64,000 nucleotides of DNA from Aricia agestis (taxonomy: Eukaryota > Arthropoda > Insecta > Lepidoptera > Lycaenidae): contig NC_056417.1 of NCBI RefSeq assembly GCF_905147365.1, forward strand, positions 16,514,501-16,578,500, written 5' to 3'. The notes below the pieces were generated by a model that worked only from the letters and a program-made list of their open reading frames with translations, had not been told where the DNA came from and ran no database searches. The translations under genes were made by a program, and so were the position numbers. Of this stretch, positions 34,778 to 46,449 are shown one piece after another (the first letter of the stretch is position 1; the number at the start of each line of letters is the position of its first letter).

Positions 34778-35160
34778 GAAATCCTATAATTTTCCGTAGC
34801 TTGACTTGAGCTTGTCAATAAAATTTTCTTAAAAGATTCGGCACAGATTTGAGATTACTAGTATATATTTGTAGAAGTTTTGGCTACTCGTCACTAGTGG
34901 CAGTGTCATCGCTCTGCACGGTCCCTGTGGCATCAAACGTCAAAAATGCTTGTGTCAATGACCATCTGCCAGCACCAATCACCAATCACCATTCACCAGT
35001 CAAATAATTTGTAAATTGACAGTACACAGTAATATTTTATCATGTAAAGTGATTGTGTATTTGTATATTTATAAAAACAATAATAAATACCCACGTGTGT
35101 AGACATGCGTGATGAGATGAAGGGGTGGCATGGCATAAAAAAGGACGGAAGGTGTAACGG

Positions 35161-35175
35161 CGAGGCTTAGCCTCG
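35161..35175 (+). promoter_or_regulatory. Small hairpin just upstream of the Sirt7 start codon
   Basis: CGAGGCTTAGCCTCG is a 15-bp palindrome 16 nt before the ATG. It would form a stem in the 5' leader, if the leader begins upstream of it; a role in translation is speculation. Confidence 0.4.
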
Positions 35176-35191
35176 TGCAGCTGCCGCGACA

Positions 35192-35440
35192 ATGGCTGCT
35201 CGGGAAGGAGTCCGCAGCAGCGCCCGATTGAGCGGTGCCGCCACAAGCTCCGCACCCGATGCGGCACTCCGCAAGGAGGCGCGGTTGGCGGCCGCGGAAC
35301 GCGCCGCTGCCGCTGCCCTGCGCCGGCAGCGAGCCGCCCGGGCTGCTGAGCGCGCCCGCGAGGTGGAGGACAGCCCGCGCGTGCTCCGGGAGAAGTGCCG
35401 CAAGCTGGCGCAGGTGCTCAGCGAGGCCAAGCACTTGGTG
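35192..35440 (+). CDS. Sirt7: Sirtuin 7, exon 1
   Basis: Encodes residues 1-83. The start fits ACAATGG with a purine at -3 and follows an untranslated GC-rich leader. The sequence is Ala/Arg-rich and helical (ALRKEARLAAAERAAAAALR), then KCRKLAQVLSEAKHLV, which is where vertebrate SIRT7 begins its catalytic domain. The N-terminal helical region is used in SIRT7 for nucleosome contact. The donor is GTCAGT at 35441 and the phase is 0. GC content is above 70 percent against an AT-rich background. Antisense and shifted frames across it are composition artefacts. Confidence 0.9.
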
Positions 35441-38061
35441 GTCAGTACTATTCTGTTATATTGGCTTAGCATTTTAACATGACTATAATCTGTCGTCATT
35501 TCGTATAAACCTGTGTACATAATGATATTATTTGATGATGTTGTTTAAAGTTATATTAGTAATACCTCAATCGGGGGAATCGCAGACACAATAGATTTTC
35601 AATTGTTTTGCGGCAGCCGGGTGCCGCCTCACAGTGTGATAAAAACCTTGATTTTGTTTCACCGCGTTTTTCTTTCAAAATACTATAGTTGATAGCTATA
35701 TAAACATTAGAGTAAAACTCCGAGATCGATATTCTTTGTAGTTATTTTTTTAAAGAGTGTCAAAGTTGGCGTTTTTCCGGGTCAAAAATTTGCATAAAAA
35801 TTAATTAAAAAAAAACTAATCAAGTAACATTAATTTTGTATATACCAATTGAACAAGCACTTAATACTTTACTTTTTCTCCGAATTTGGTTAACCTACTG
35901 TGATCAAGTAGGGAGATATTTATTTATTTAGTAATTTTAGTTTTTTATTTTAAATTTCGCGATTAGATCGAATTAGAAAAAGTTTTAAGCATGAAATGAC
36001 AGTGTGAGTAATCCTTTATCAATGTTATCAAAAATCACACTCTAATAACCTCTGTGTCAGAAGTTATATCATATTTAAATTTTTTTAAATAAAAATTCGG
36101 ATTTTTTGTACCTAAGGTTGTCACTAAAGGTCTCTTGTTTGATTTATCCGGTTGATACGCAAATTCGCAATCGATATCCTATACAAAAAATATCAGGATC
36201 ACGTTTAGGTAGGTCTAATAATAAAAAATCTAAAAAGTGAAAAAATATGACATAAATTAATGATTTTATATGCTCAAACAGTATTTAATCAGTAATCACC
36301 TTCTGATGTAGTCGGGGAAAATAAAATATCAACTTTAGTGACAACCCTAGGTATAAAAAATCCGAATTTTTATAAAAAAAAAATTGAATTGGATATTACT
36401 TCTGACACAGAGGTTATTAGAGTGTGATTTTTGATAACATTGATAAAGGATTACTCACACTATCATTTCATGCTTAAAACTTTTTCTAATTCGATCTAAT
36501 CGCGAAATAAAAAATAAAAAACTAAAATTACTAAATAAATAAATATCTGCCTACTTGATCACAGTAGGTTAACCAAATTCGGAGAAAAAGTCAAGTATTC
36601 AGTGCTTGTTTAATTGGTATAAACAAAATTAATGTTACTTGATTAGTTTTTTTTTTATTAATTTTTATGCAAATTTTTTACCCAGAAAAACGCCAACTTT
36701 GACACTCTTTAAAAAAATAACTACAAAGAATATCGATCTCGGAGTTTTACTCTAATGTTTATATAGCTATCAACTATAGTATTTTGAAAGAAAAACGTTG
36801 TGAAACAAAATCGAGGTTTTTATCACACTGTGCGCCTGGGAGTTGACGGGTTATGTGATTAAAACAATGGTAATACCAATAAACAAAAAAATACCAATAA
36901 AAATACCAATTGACTTAATGAAATTAATGACATATTGCTTAGACTATTTTAAATTTATAAAATTTGACTTATTTTATTTTATTTTATGACATTTTTATTT
37001 TTACATAAGTAACTAAAACTTTACCTTTATGACATTACTTTCATTATGTACTTAATTTTGCATGCCCACAGAGGCCTATGTGTTGAACTTGATATAAGTA
37101 AAATATTTTAAGACCTATTATTGTAACACACATATGCAAAAATAAATGAATTTGAATTTGAATTTGTAACTTCATAGACTTTGATGCATTATTGTTTGAC
37201 ACGGGACATTATTGGTGAATACTTTTATTTAGTGTGATATGTGTAATCATTTATTTATTTATTTATTAAAGTTAATTACAACGGGTTACCCCAATTACAA
37301 TAATTATAGTTTGTGCGTTCTAAGCTGATATGGGTGACAGTTTTCATGTTCCTTGCTACGGGTTTTTTTACAAGAAAACAAAAAAAATCTAAATGTAATA
37401 AATTATATTCCATCTACAAAAACAAATGTTTCCTATAATTGTAAACGAATAAAAATGAAAAGATGCTAAATGCTAACTTATTATTAAAAATTATAAACAT
37501 TAACTGTGTAATAGGAGTATAAAATTATTGTTACGAAAACATTTGAAAAATTTCATATGCATGAAACGGAACTTATGTCAGTCAATAGAGATTGACTCTG
37601 TTGAATCGAAATGTCAGTATGAAATTGATAATTTCCATTGCAATTCCTTTACGATGTGATTCGATATTTTTAAACTATCGATTAATTTTTGTTAGGTAAC
37701 TTCCCTACTATTGTTAGTTATAATGTGTCATGCATATCATCATAAAACGCTAAAACGCACAAACTATAACTACAATCTTGACTGTTGACTTCACTTGACA
37801 AAAATCTGCCATCATTCCTAGTGTGTGTGCTGTAGTGTGTGTAATGTTTTATTTGTTAAAAAAATGTATGATAAAAGCATAATTTCAAACTAATATTAGC
37901 ATGATGCACTCCTTCACCATGTAAACTTTAACTGTGCTAAATTTCATGCACCTATGTTTCCCCATTTTTCGTATAAACGGTTACAAAGTTTTTCGATCGC
38001 GTATTAATATTATGAGATGATATTGTTTCACTACTAACATAAATTGCTACAAATGCTTCAG
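35441..38061 (+). other. Sirt7 intron 1
   Basis: 2.6 kb, GTCAGT donor and TTCAG acceptor. Nearly half is the foldback element at 35630-36832. 37858-37985 is homologous, inverted, to 53565-53850. The rest is AT-rich and unremarkable. Confidence 0.8.
35630..36832. mobile_element. 1.2-kb foldback element in Sirt7 intron 1
   Basis: Starts CACAGTGTGATAAAAACC and ends with its exact complement. Arms of about 500 bp (35630-36129, 36336-36832) are more than 90 percent complementary by eye, around a loop of about 205 bp. There is no open frame. If transcribed within the pre-mRNA it would form a very long hairpin. Confidence 0.85.
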
Positions 38062-38159
38062 GTGTACACGGGTGCAGGCATCAGCACCGCTGCTGACATC
38101 CCCGACTACCGCGGCCCGCACGGCGTTTGGACCCGCCTGCAAAGAGGGGAGTCCATAGG
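38062..38159 (+). CDS. Sirt7: Sirtuin 7, exon 2
   Basis: Encodes residues 84-115 and two bases of Gly116: VYTGAGISTAADIPDYRGPH, then GVWTRLQRGESI. The GAGIS-T-x5-PDYRG signature is the NAD-binding loop of sirtuins, here residues 87-101; PDYRGPxGVWT and the basic LQRGES are typical of the SIRT6/7 class. The acceptor CAG is at 38059-38061 and the donor GTGAGC at 38160, phase 2. Confidence 0.95.
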
Positions 38160-39260
38160 GTGAGCATTTGTTTCCTATTGCTTTTTTTAAACTTTAAGTT
38201 TTATTTAAATTTAGGTCTATTGAATTACATAATATTATTATTTTGTTTTATTCATAGAACCAAGTCAATCTGCAGAATAGACAGTTTATAGTAATGGTCC
38301 AGGAGCTGTCAATCTCAAAAGTGCCCTCATAGCATGCATGGATTTTTTTGGTGAAAATGGAGCGTTTTGAGTTCCTATAGTTGTAAACTATCTATTTTCA
38401 TCATAAAAATCGATGCACGCTATGAGGACACTTGAGATTGACAGCTCCCGGACCATAAAGGGTATTGAAGTTCTTAGCTTGTGTTACTTAGAAGCAGTGA
38501 GACCCAGCATTTAGATTTTTTGTTATGTTGTTAGAACACATAACAGATGCATATCAAATCTGAAAATGTTAAGTTCTGTCTCCTTAGTTATACAAGTTAG
38601 CATCTATAAAACCCTCTAGTGAAAGTTCTGCAGATTCGACTTTATTATATTATGGTTGAGTTGATTTTAATTCCCCACAGTATTCACAATACAAACTTGT
38701 ATTGTTCAAGTGTGACTGTCGGCAATCATAACTTTCCATAGGTTATCTTCCATTTCTTTCAAAATTAAAAACATTGATTGCCATTGTTAGTCAAAAGCAA
38801 TGGCAATCTAATTGTTACTAAATTAATGTATGCCCAAAATTTTTCTACAGATTTTCATGAAAAAAAAATTTAGTTTGTTTTTTAGTTAATCATAAGTCCC
38901 TATATTTTATTTAATTTAAAATAAATAAAAATAATGATGTTACTACTATACCTTGTTTTATTATTATGATTCAAGTTTTATTAAATATTTGTGTTGGTTT
39001 GCTTCTATTAGTAAATCTTTATCTGTCACATCTTAAAGAACAAAAAAATTGTTTGTCTATTTCTGTAGGCTAGGCTCCAAAACTACCGGGTGAATTTGAT
39101 GAAATGTTGCATACACATAGAGTACACCATCGGGAAGCAAAATGTTACCCGGAGTAACATTTTGCTTCTTGTGTTAAATATATTTCTTTATCGATTCAAT
39201 AAACTGGATAATGCACAGTAGCAGTAAACATTTATAAATACAAATATGTCATAATCGCAG
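38160..39260 (+). other. Sirt7 intron 2
   Basis: Contains a miniature element (38294-38456) and a small perfect hairpin (39132-39166, GAAGCAAAATGTTAC and complement); otherwise AT-rich. Confidence 0.8.
38294..38456. mobile_element. ATGGTCC palindromic element in Sirt7 intron 2
   Basis: ATGGTCCAGGAGCTGTCAAT and its near-complement form arms of about 45 bp, with a further partial match inwards (ATCGATGCACGCTATGAGG). Confidence 0.75.
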
Positions 39261-40107
39261 GCGCGTAGACGTGTCGCGGGCGCGGCCGACGTTCACGCAC
39301 ATGGCGCTTACGGCGCTCTGGGCGCGCGGCACGCTCAAGTTCGTGGTGTCACAGAACTGCGACGGGCTACACGTGCGCGCCGGCCTGCCACGCCGCGCGC
39401 TCGCCGAGCTGCACGGCGATATGTTCGCCGAGCGCTGCGCCGCCTGCCGCCGCGTCTACCTGCGCGCCTTCGACACCACCGAGCGCACCGCGCGCCACGT
39501 GCACCGCACGCGCCGCCTGTGCCATGCCTGCGGCACCGAGCTGCGCGACACCATCGTGCACTTCGGCGAGCGCGGCCGCGCCGCCTGGCCGCTCAACTGG
39601 GCCGGCGCGCTGCGCCACGCCGCCGCCGCCGACGTCGTGCTCTGCCTCGGCTCCAGCCTCAAGGTGCTGCGCCGGTACCCGCGTCTGTGGCGCATGCACT
39701 CCGCGCCGCACGCGCGCCCCGCGCTCTACATCGTCAACCTGCAGTGGACGCCCAAGGACTCGGTCGCGGCTCTCAAGATAAACGCGCGCTGCGACGCCGT
39801 GATGGCGGCGGTGGCGCGGCGGCTGCGGCTGCGCGTGCCGCGCTACCGGCCAGCCGCCGACCCGCTGCTGGCGCACGCGGAGCCGCTGCACCCGGCGGAG
39901 GCGCACACGACGCGCCGCGCGCCGCCTCCCCCCCCGCCCGCGGACACAGACGACGACACCTCCTACTACTCGCTGTCGTCGCCCTCCGCCACGGACTCTG
40001 ACGACGAGCTGCCGCTGCGCCGCCTAGCCGACCGCCTGCGCCCGCCCTCCCCGCCACCTCCCGCGCCGCCCCCCACACCGCCCCCCTGCCCTCTACGCTC
40101 TTTCCAG
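39261..40107 (+). CDS. Sirt7: Sirtuin 7, exon 3 (catalytic core)
   Basis: Encodes residues 116-398, most of the NAD-dependent deacylase domain: VVSQNCDGLHVRAGLP (QNCDG at 147-151), catalytic His167 in AELHGDMF, zinc ligands as C175-x2-C178 and C203-x2-C206, RDTIVHFGERG, LGSSLKV (from 245) and YIVNLQWTPKD (N275), all expected residues present. These follow the SIRT7 pattern, in which the protein deacylates histone and nucleolar targets. The last 80 residues become low-complexity: Pro runs, TDDDTSYYSLSSPSATDSDD, and Leu/Arg/Pro. Acceptor CGCAG at 39260, donor GTAAGC at 40108, phase 0. GC content is about 75 percent. Confidence 0.95.
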
Positions 40108-40165
40108 GTAAGCGCTATTCTAATTAACTCTTATGTACGATCCATATCGTACATCAAGCAGTTTA

Positions 40166-40307
40166 AGCCCCAATTTCACCAACGACTGTTAAAGTTAACG
40201 CTCGAATTAGTATCACGTTACCTCTTTCGTTTTTCTTATGAATGAAAGAGTAGACTTGACATTTTAACAAGCTGTTAGCACTTACAGACGTTGGTGAAAT
40301 TGGGGCT
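40166..40307. mobile_element. AGCCCCAATTTCACC miniature element, copy A
   Basis: Inverted ends AGCCCCAATTTCACCAACG / CGTTGGTGAAATTGGGGCT, flanked by TTA-like sequence. Nearly identical to 47661-47800; a diverged copy lies at 23112-23217. Confidence 0.8.
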
Positions 40308-40439
40308 TAGGGTTTTTAAGGAGTCAGCGTTTAGAACGCGCTCGCGTAATTATTTAATTGTTTTATTATACTTAATTAGTTCGCATCGATCAATCAAGGC
40401 GATCGCGCGTGCTCGCACACCCGGGTCATTTGATCATCA

Positions 40440-43400
40440 AGTATGTAGCCAACAATGTAGCCATAATCAAATATGATAAACTTATAATCAAACAAAGGGT
40501 AAACCAGAAAATTAGCAATGACAAACGGAAGCGGTCTCCATCAAAAACACCATCAAAAAACTATGACCAATCTGGCACCACTAACACAGTTACAAAAATA
40601 AACAAAACTAACGCATTTCAATACATGAACCGCGCAAGAACAAACGTTGCCTCCGGAGGCAAACAATAGCAACCAACTAATCTAAATACAAAGGTCTCAA
40701 TCCGGCTGATCCCCGTGAGATGTCAGACCACCACCCTTCAACGAACAAGAAAGATGCGAAACTCTCCAAATCGGAACTTTGAACACTAGAACTCTAAGAA
40801 CAAATGAAAACCTATTAGAACTAGAACAAGCATTAGACCAAATCAACCTGGACATCCTAGGAATTAGTGAAATGAGGAGAGCAGGTGAGAAAATCGAAGT
40901 ATATAAAAAGTTTATACTGTACCAAAAAGGAGAACCACCAGGTGGACAAAAGGAAGTAGGATTTCTCATTAAACACTATTTAAAGGAAAACATAGTAGAA
41001 CTGGTCGGAGTCTCGGACAGACTAGCAATACTTAACTTGGATCTACCAGGATACAGGAAGCAACGGTCCATCATAAGCACCAACCGAACAAGCTGATGAA
41101 ACAGTATTGGAATCTTTCTACGAAAAATTGTCACGGGCCATCACTAGAAACACAAACAAACATATTTTACTTATGGGAGATTTCAACGCACAAGTTGGAG
41201 CAAGACAAAATAGCGAAGAATATGTGTTAGGCAAGTTCGGTCATGGTAAAAGAAGTCGTAATGGGCAAAAGCTAGTAGAATACCTCATGGAAAATAATCT
41301 AACGGTGCTTAACTCAATCTTCAAAAAAAATACACGAAACAAATGGACCTGGATATCTCCGGACGGCTCTTTTAAGAATGAAATCGATTACATTATAAGC
41401 AATTTCCCAAAAGCATTCACAGATACAGCGGTCATAAACAATCTTAACTTAAATACAAACCATAGAATGGTGCGCTGTTCATTACGACTGAAACAGACTA
41501 AAACCTCACGTAACCACATCATCGGCAAACAGAAAATACCAGCTCCCTTCGTAGCAGCTACAATTGAATTTGACGCAATAAAAAAACAAATCACTAGCGA
41601 AGCCCTCGACCCAACACAAAAGTATAACCTAGTAGAAAAAAGACTTCTCTCAAATAAGACCAGAACTCAACAAAGCAACAAATATGAACTGAGTGAAATC
41701 AAATCAAATCAATCAAAACAATAACTGATCTAAGCAAAAAAATTAGGCAAAGTATACGAAAGGACAGGAAAACTAAAAGGCTAAAAACTCTGGAACACTA
41801 CATAATGAAAACGGGAGGAGTCAAAAAGGCTCTAAAAGAACTAAGAGATGCTGGGAAAGAGTGGATACCAAGACTTAAAAAGAGAACAGCAACCACAACA
41901 AGAAGAAAAACCATCAGTGAAGTAGCCACGCAGTTTTACAGCAAGCTCTATGCCAAACAAGCCCATGAAGTAATAATCAAAAATAATGACAACTCTACTG
42001 AAGCAAATCAGTTAGACAATGAAGATACAATACCAATTCCGGAAATACTTCAATGCGAAGTTGCAAAGGCAATAAAAAGCCAAAAGGCGGAGAAATCACC
42101 CGGACCAGACAAAATAGTAAACGAACTCCTTAAAGGTACTATAGAAGAACTAACTCCTATCCTCACTAAAATATTTAACGAAATAGTCACACAATGTAAA
42201 ATCCCAGAGCAATGGACAAAATCCCATATTATTCTATTACACAAAAACGGAAACAAAGATGACATGGAAAACTACCGACCAATCAGTTTGATGTCAAACG
42301 TATACAAAATTTTCGCAAAGATACTTCTAGACCGACTAACAAAAACACTGTACAAACAACAACCAGTCGAACAAGCGGGTTTTCGAAAAGGATTTTCGAC
42401 AATCGACCATATCCACACTCTGAAACAAATATTGGAAAAGTATACCGAGTACAATAAACAAATTTATATAGCCTTTATCGACTACGCCAAGGCGTTCGAC
42501 AGTATAAGCCACACTCACCTTTTGCACAGCTTGAACAGCAAGGCGTACCAGCAACATATATTAACGTCATCAAAACGATTTATGGCAGTAGCAAAGCCAA
42601 AATACCTTGGGAAACAAGTTTAATGTAGAAAGAGGTGTAAGTCAGGGAGATCCGTTATCCCCAAAATTGTTTTCCGCCGCTTTAGAGAGTGTATTTCGGA
42701 GACTAAACTGGGACGAATATGGCATTAATGTAAATGGCAAAAAACTCAGTCACCTTAGATTCGCTGACGACTTGGTGCTGCTAGAGGAGGATCCAACTAA
42801 ACTAGAGCAAATGGTGTCAACCTTGAACAGAGAAAGCGCAAAAATTGGGCTTAAAATAAACCGAAAGAAAACAAAACTTATGACTAACAGCACTCTCTCA
42901 GACATGCATTAACTTAACTCCTTCACATATTGTAATGGTTTATTAACCATTACAATATGTGAAGGAGTATACTTACCTTGGTCAGGTTATATCCTTTAGA
43001 GACCAAATGACGAAAGAAGTTAATATGAGAATAGCTATTGGCTGCAAAGAGTTTTGGTCCCTTAAAGAAATCATGAAGTCGAGAGAACTAGGCATGGCTA
43101 TAAAAAAAAAAACATTTAATTCATGCATACTGCCCAGCCTGACTTATGGGTGTGAAACTGGGCTCTTACTGCGGTCCAAAGATCTTAGCTCGCTAGGTGC
43201 CAAAGAGCTATGGAAAGGAGTATGACCGGACATAGGAGGCAGGATAGAGTGAGGAATGTTGATCTTCGTACCAAAACAGGAATCACTGATATCCTAACTC
43301 GCATCGATCAGCAGAAATGGCGTTGGACTGGCCACATGTTACGGGACACAAAAGGAAAATGGAGCAGAGATGTGACAGAGTGGTACCCAAGGAATGGTAG

Positions 43401-43640
43401 AAGAAACCGAGGAAGACAAAACCAAAGATGGGACGATGAGCTAAAACTTACAGCGGGTCCAAACTGGAGACGGGTTGCAAGAGACAGAAAGCAGTGGAAG
43501 TCGTTGGAGGAGGCCTATGCCGAGAGGCACACTGTGTTAGGAGATCTGATTTAAAATATTTAAAACACTTAAACCACAAAATTATGTCAATACGCAGAAT
43601 AAAGGGCTTTTTTATTTTATTTATTTTATCAATCAATAAA
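40440..43640 (+). pseudogene. RTE-clade LINE, nearly full length, disabled
   Basis: An apurinic-type endonuclease (LNTRTLRTNENLLELEQALD, ILLMGDFNAQVGA at 41160, KWTWISPDG, EIDYII, NTNHRMVR) is followed by a reverse transcriptase (EKSPGPDKI, NYRPISLMSNVYKIFAKILL, AGFRKGFSTIDHIHTL, IAFIDYAKAFDSI, GVSQGDPLSPKLF, LRFADDLVLLE) and the RTE C-terminus (EYTYLGQVISF, WRWTGHMLRD, RWDDEL). Frameshifts or stops near 41090, 41725, 42540, 42605, 42905 and 43205 break it. The tail is TTTTATTTATTTTAT-like. Same orientation as Sirt7. Start of the element is uncertain. Confidence 0.85.
42919..42967. repeat. Perfect inverted repeat inside the RTE element
   Basis: CTCCTTCACATATTGTAATG and its complement, 21-bp arms with a 7-nt spacer. 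The right arm is the expected coding sequence (leading into EYTYLGQ); the left arm interrupts the frame. Confidence 0.85.
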
Positions 43641-45184
43641 TCAAGTCAATCGTTTTATTTATCAAGTAAAAGGGGTTAGGACGCTACATCTTAAAATAAA
43701 TTAATAAGTCAATGATATTAAACTTATATTTTAACCGACTTAAAAAAAGGAGGTTATCAATTCGACGCGTATATATGTTATATTTCCAGAACTGCCCAGT
43801 TTTCGTATAATATGTTAGTCTATTTCAGTGTCTGAACAAATGAGCCAAATTTCAAAAGGTATACTTTTGAAATACTTACTTAATTAAATGTAGGTATGTA
43901 TGTTTTTATGTTTGTGTTCGCATGTCTCCGGAATTACAAGTCCGATTTAAATAATTATTTTTTTTGTTGTACTAGGTATTGTTGTAGGGAACACTACAAG
44001 TTTCATCAAAATCGGTTCAGTAGTTTTTGAGATAAGGCAATTTTAATTCTCAATTACGTTCAATTTTGCAGTCGGTTTTATCTTTTTAGACTTCTGAAAT
44101 TTTCACTGATTGTGTACCTATATCTGTTGCCGCTAATATAACAACAAATACTTAAAACAAAACAAAATTAATATTTAAGGGCTCCCATACAACAAACGTG
44201 ATTTTTCGGCCTTTTTCGCTCTATATCGATTATCGATAATCACAAGATGCACTTGAATTTTTAACCGACTGCCAAAAAGGAGGAGGTTAACATGTGAATA
44301 TTTATTTTTTATTTTTATTTGTGTATGTTCAACGATTACTCCGCCGTTTGTGAACCGATTTTCGAAATTTATGTTTTGTTGTATCAGGTTTCACTCCAAT
44401 TTGGTCCCATTTTCACAAAAGTGGTGACCTGATGATGGGAACCATGAGTAATCGAGGGAACTCCTCGAAATTTATATGGAAACATATGGTGATTTGATTA
44501 TGAGAAGCATCCTAAGCATATGCTACCAAAACGCAAGATTTTGCACCGAGGTATACTATGAATATATAGGTATACTATATATATGGTTCCGAAGATACTT
44601 TAACGTTGTTAGTGGCGGCCGAAAAGGAAGATCTTCCGACCGAGCGAGATAGCATGCTCGGTCAGGCCGAAGCCCACTGACGTCATCTCAGACGTTGTAT
44701 TATATCTTGCGGTTCGCGTTCTCCGAAACTTCGATAGCGCGATGCCGGATTGTTAGGCGAATTGTGGGTACCGCCACAATACTAAGAGAACTCCGGAATC
44801 CCTATAGATTCAAGTTTGGGGGCTTAGGCGCTGTTTTAAGAACTGAAAGCATATGCTACTATGCAAATTACATTCATCATCATCATCATCATTACCACGA
44901 CAGGGTCACCAATGTCACAAAAATTAAACATAACAAATTCAACCTTAACTCCAGAGCGTAAGGCACACATTTGACATTAATTCTGAGAAGTAAGTTTTGT
45001 TTAAAATTATCTGCAGCTGATATTATATTTTGAATGTGTGACTGTTAACAAATTGTAATAACTAATAAGATACGTAGAATAATAATTATATGCAGGTGTG
45101 TTATTCTACGTAAGTATAGTACGTGATGGCTTAGTATTATAGGTAAGTAACTAAAAAGAGTGAAATTATTTTTTATACAAAAAA

Positions 45185-45325
45185 TTAAAACCGACTTCGA
45201 TATTTGATTTTTAGCCGAATTCGGAAAAAGGCACTATTAGATAGGAAAAATTATTTAACACTTTTTAGTTCATATAATATGGATGTTATTATTGTTTTTA
45301 CCTTGGAAGTCGGTTTTAATTTTTC
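45185..45325. mobile_element. AAAACCGACTTC miniature element
   Basis: AAAATTAAAACCGACTTCGA on the left and GAAGTCGGTTTTAATTTTTC on the right are inverted, about 140 bp apart. Confidence 0.6.
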
Positions 45326-45913
45326 GTTAAAAATAATAATTCACACATTCTTTTTTTATACATGTGTACTTTAATGTTTAATAATAATATTAAAATAAAA
45401 AAAATAATATAAATTCCTATACAAGAAAACACAATTTTCAGCCCATTTTTGCTCTGTATCGGTACAGAACCCTTCGTGCGCGAGTTCGACTCGCACTTGG
45501 CCGATTTTTTATTATTCGTAGGGTAACAAACAGTCTTTTACAAATATTTTTAACGTTTTAGCTACAACTAGACGTAAAGTACCATGACATCAAATATTAC
45601 CAATAAGTACCAAAATATATAAGTATCAATAGAATTCAGAACTATTGTAGTGATGATCGCCTAAAGAAGGTATTTCTCACGTAGTTTGTATGATAGGGCG
45701 GGACATAAAACGTGTGCATACTATGTGAAAATGGCCGGGGAAATCTAAATAAATTTTGCTTTAGAGATTTGAGGTATTCATGGAGCTATGTAGAATTTTG
45801 AAAAGTAACATAGTGCTATCTAGATATTTACGCCTTAAGTCTAATCGTTGAATATTATGTCTTGCTGCACTCGGTCAACAGACCGTGTGCCAGACCTAGA
45901 ATATCTAGTTTTT

Positions 45914-46230
45914 AGACGTGGTCTAGTGGTTTAGAGCGTGGCTCTTGACTCGGAGGTCGTGGGTTCGATTCCCGCGTTGGAAACGTGTTTTTTCCAAGTT
46001 TGGTTAGGACAATGCAGGCTGATTACCTGATTGTCTGACAAGTAAGATGATCCATGCGTTGGATGGGCATGTAAAAAGTCGGTCCTGCGCCTGATCACTT
46101 GCCAGTCGTGTCGGTCTTCCGTCCCACTGGGTTATGAGAGTAAATAGGAATAGAGAGTGCTCTTGTGTACTGCGCACACACTTGGGCACTATAAAATTAC
46201 TCCTGCGTAACTGGCTTCGTTTCAATGAAA
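45914..46230 (+). mobile_element. tRNA-derived SINE in Sirt7 intron 3
   Basis: The head has an A-box-like GTGGTCTAGTGGTTTAGAGC and a B-box GGTTCGATTCC at 45962-45972, then the body GGTTAGGACAATGCAGGCTG and AAGTAAGATGATCC. The acceptor stem does not pair as a tRNA, so a functional tRNA gene is unlikely. Confidence 0.65.
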
Positions 46231-46291
46231 CCGGCCGCCGTCACCGAAACCGGCGTGGAACTCCCACACCGGTTTCGGTGACGGTGGCCGG
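46231..46291. repeat. GC-rich hairpin
   Basis: CCGGCCGCCGTCACCGAAAC and its near-complement form arms of about 28 bp. Confidence 0.75.
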
Positions 46292-46449
46292 CCATATTAT
46301 CTAGTGTTTTCAAAAATTTAAAAATTCTTTTATTTGCAAGCATTTTACTAAGATGTAAAAAAATGAATAATATTACTAATTTACTTTACATAATTTACTA
46401 AATGAATATTTCCCATAAACTCAATAAATAAGTAAACTTTTCCCCACAG

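Larger units (their letters stand above)
40108..46449 (+). other. Sirt7 intron 3
   Basis: 6.3 kb, GTAAGC donor and CCACAG acceptor. It holds a miniature element (40166-40307), a degenerate RTE LINE in sense orientation (40440-43640), ACCGACTT-type repeats (43735-44330, 45185-45325), a GGGTTCCGTACC fragment near 45460, a tRNA-type SINE (45914-46230) and a hairpin (46231-46291). Confidence 0.8.

Noticed and set aside
45914..45985. tRNA gene
   Set aside because: Box A and box B are present, but the acceptor stem does not pair and the sequence continues into a SINE body.
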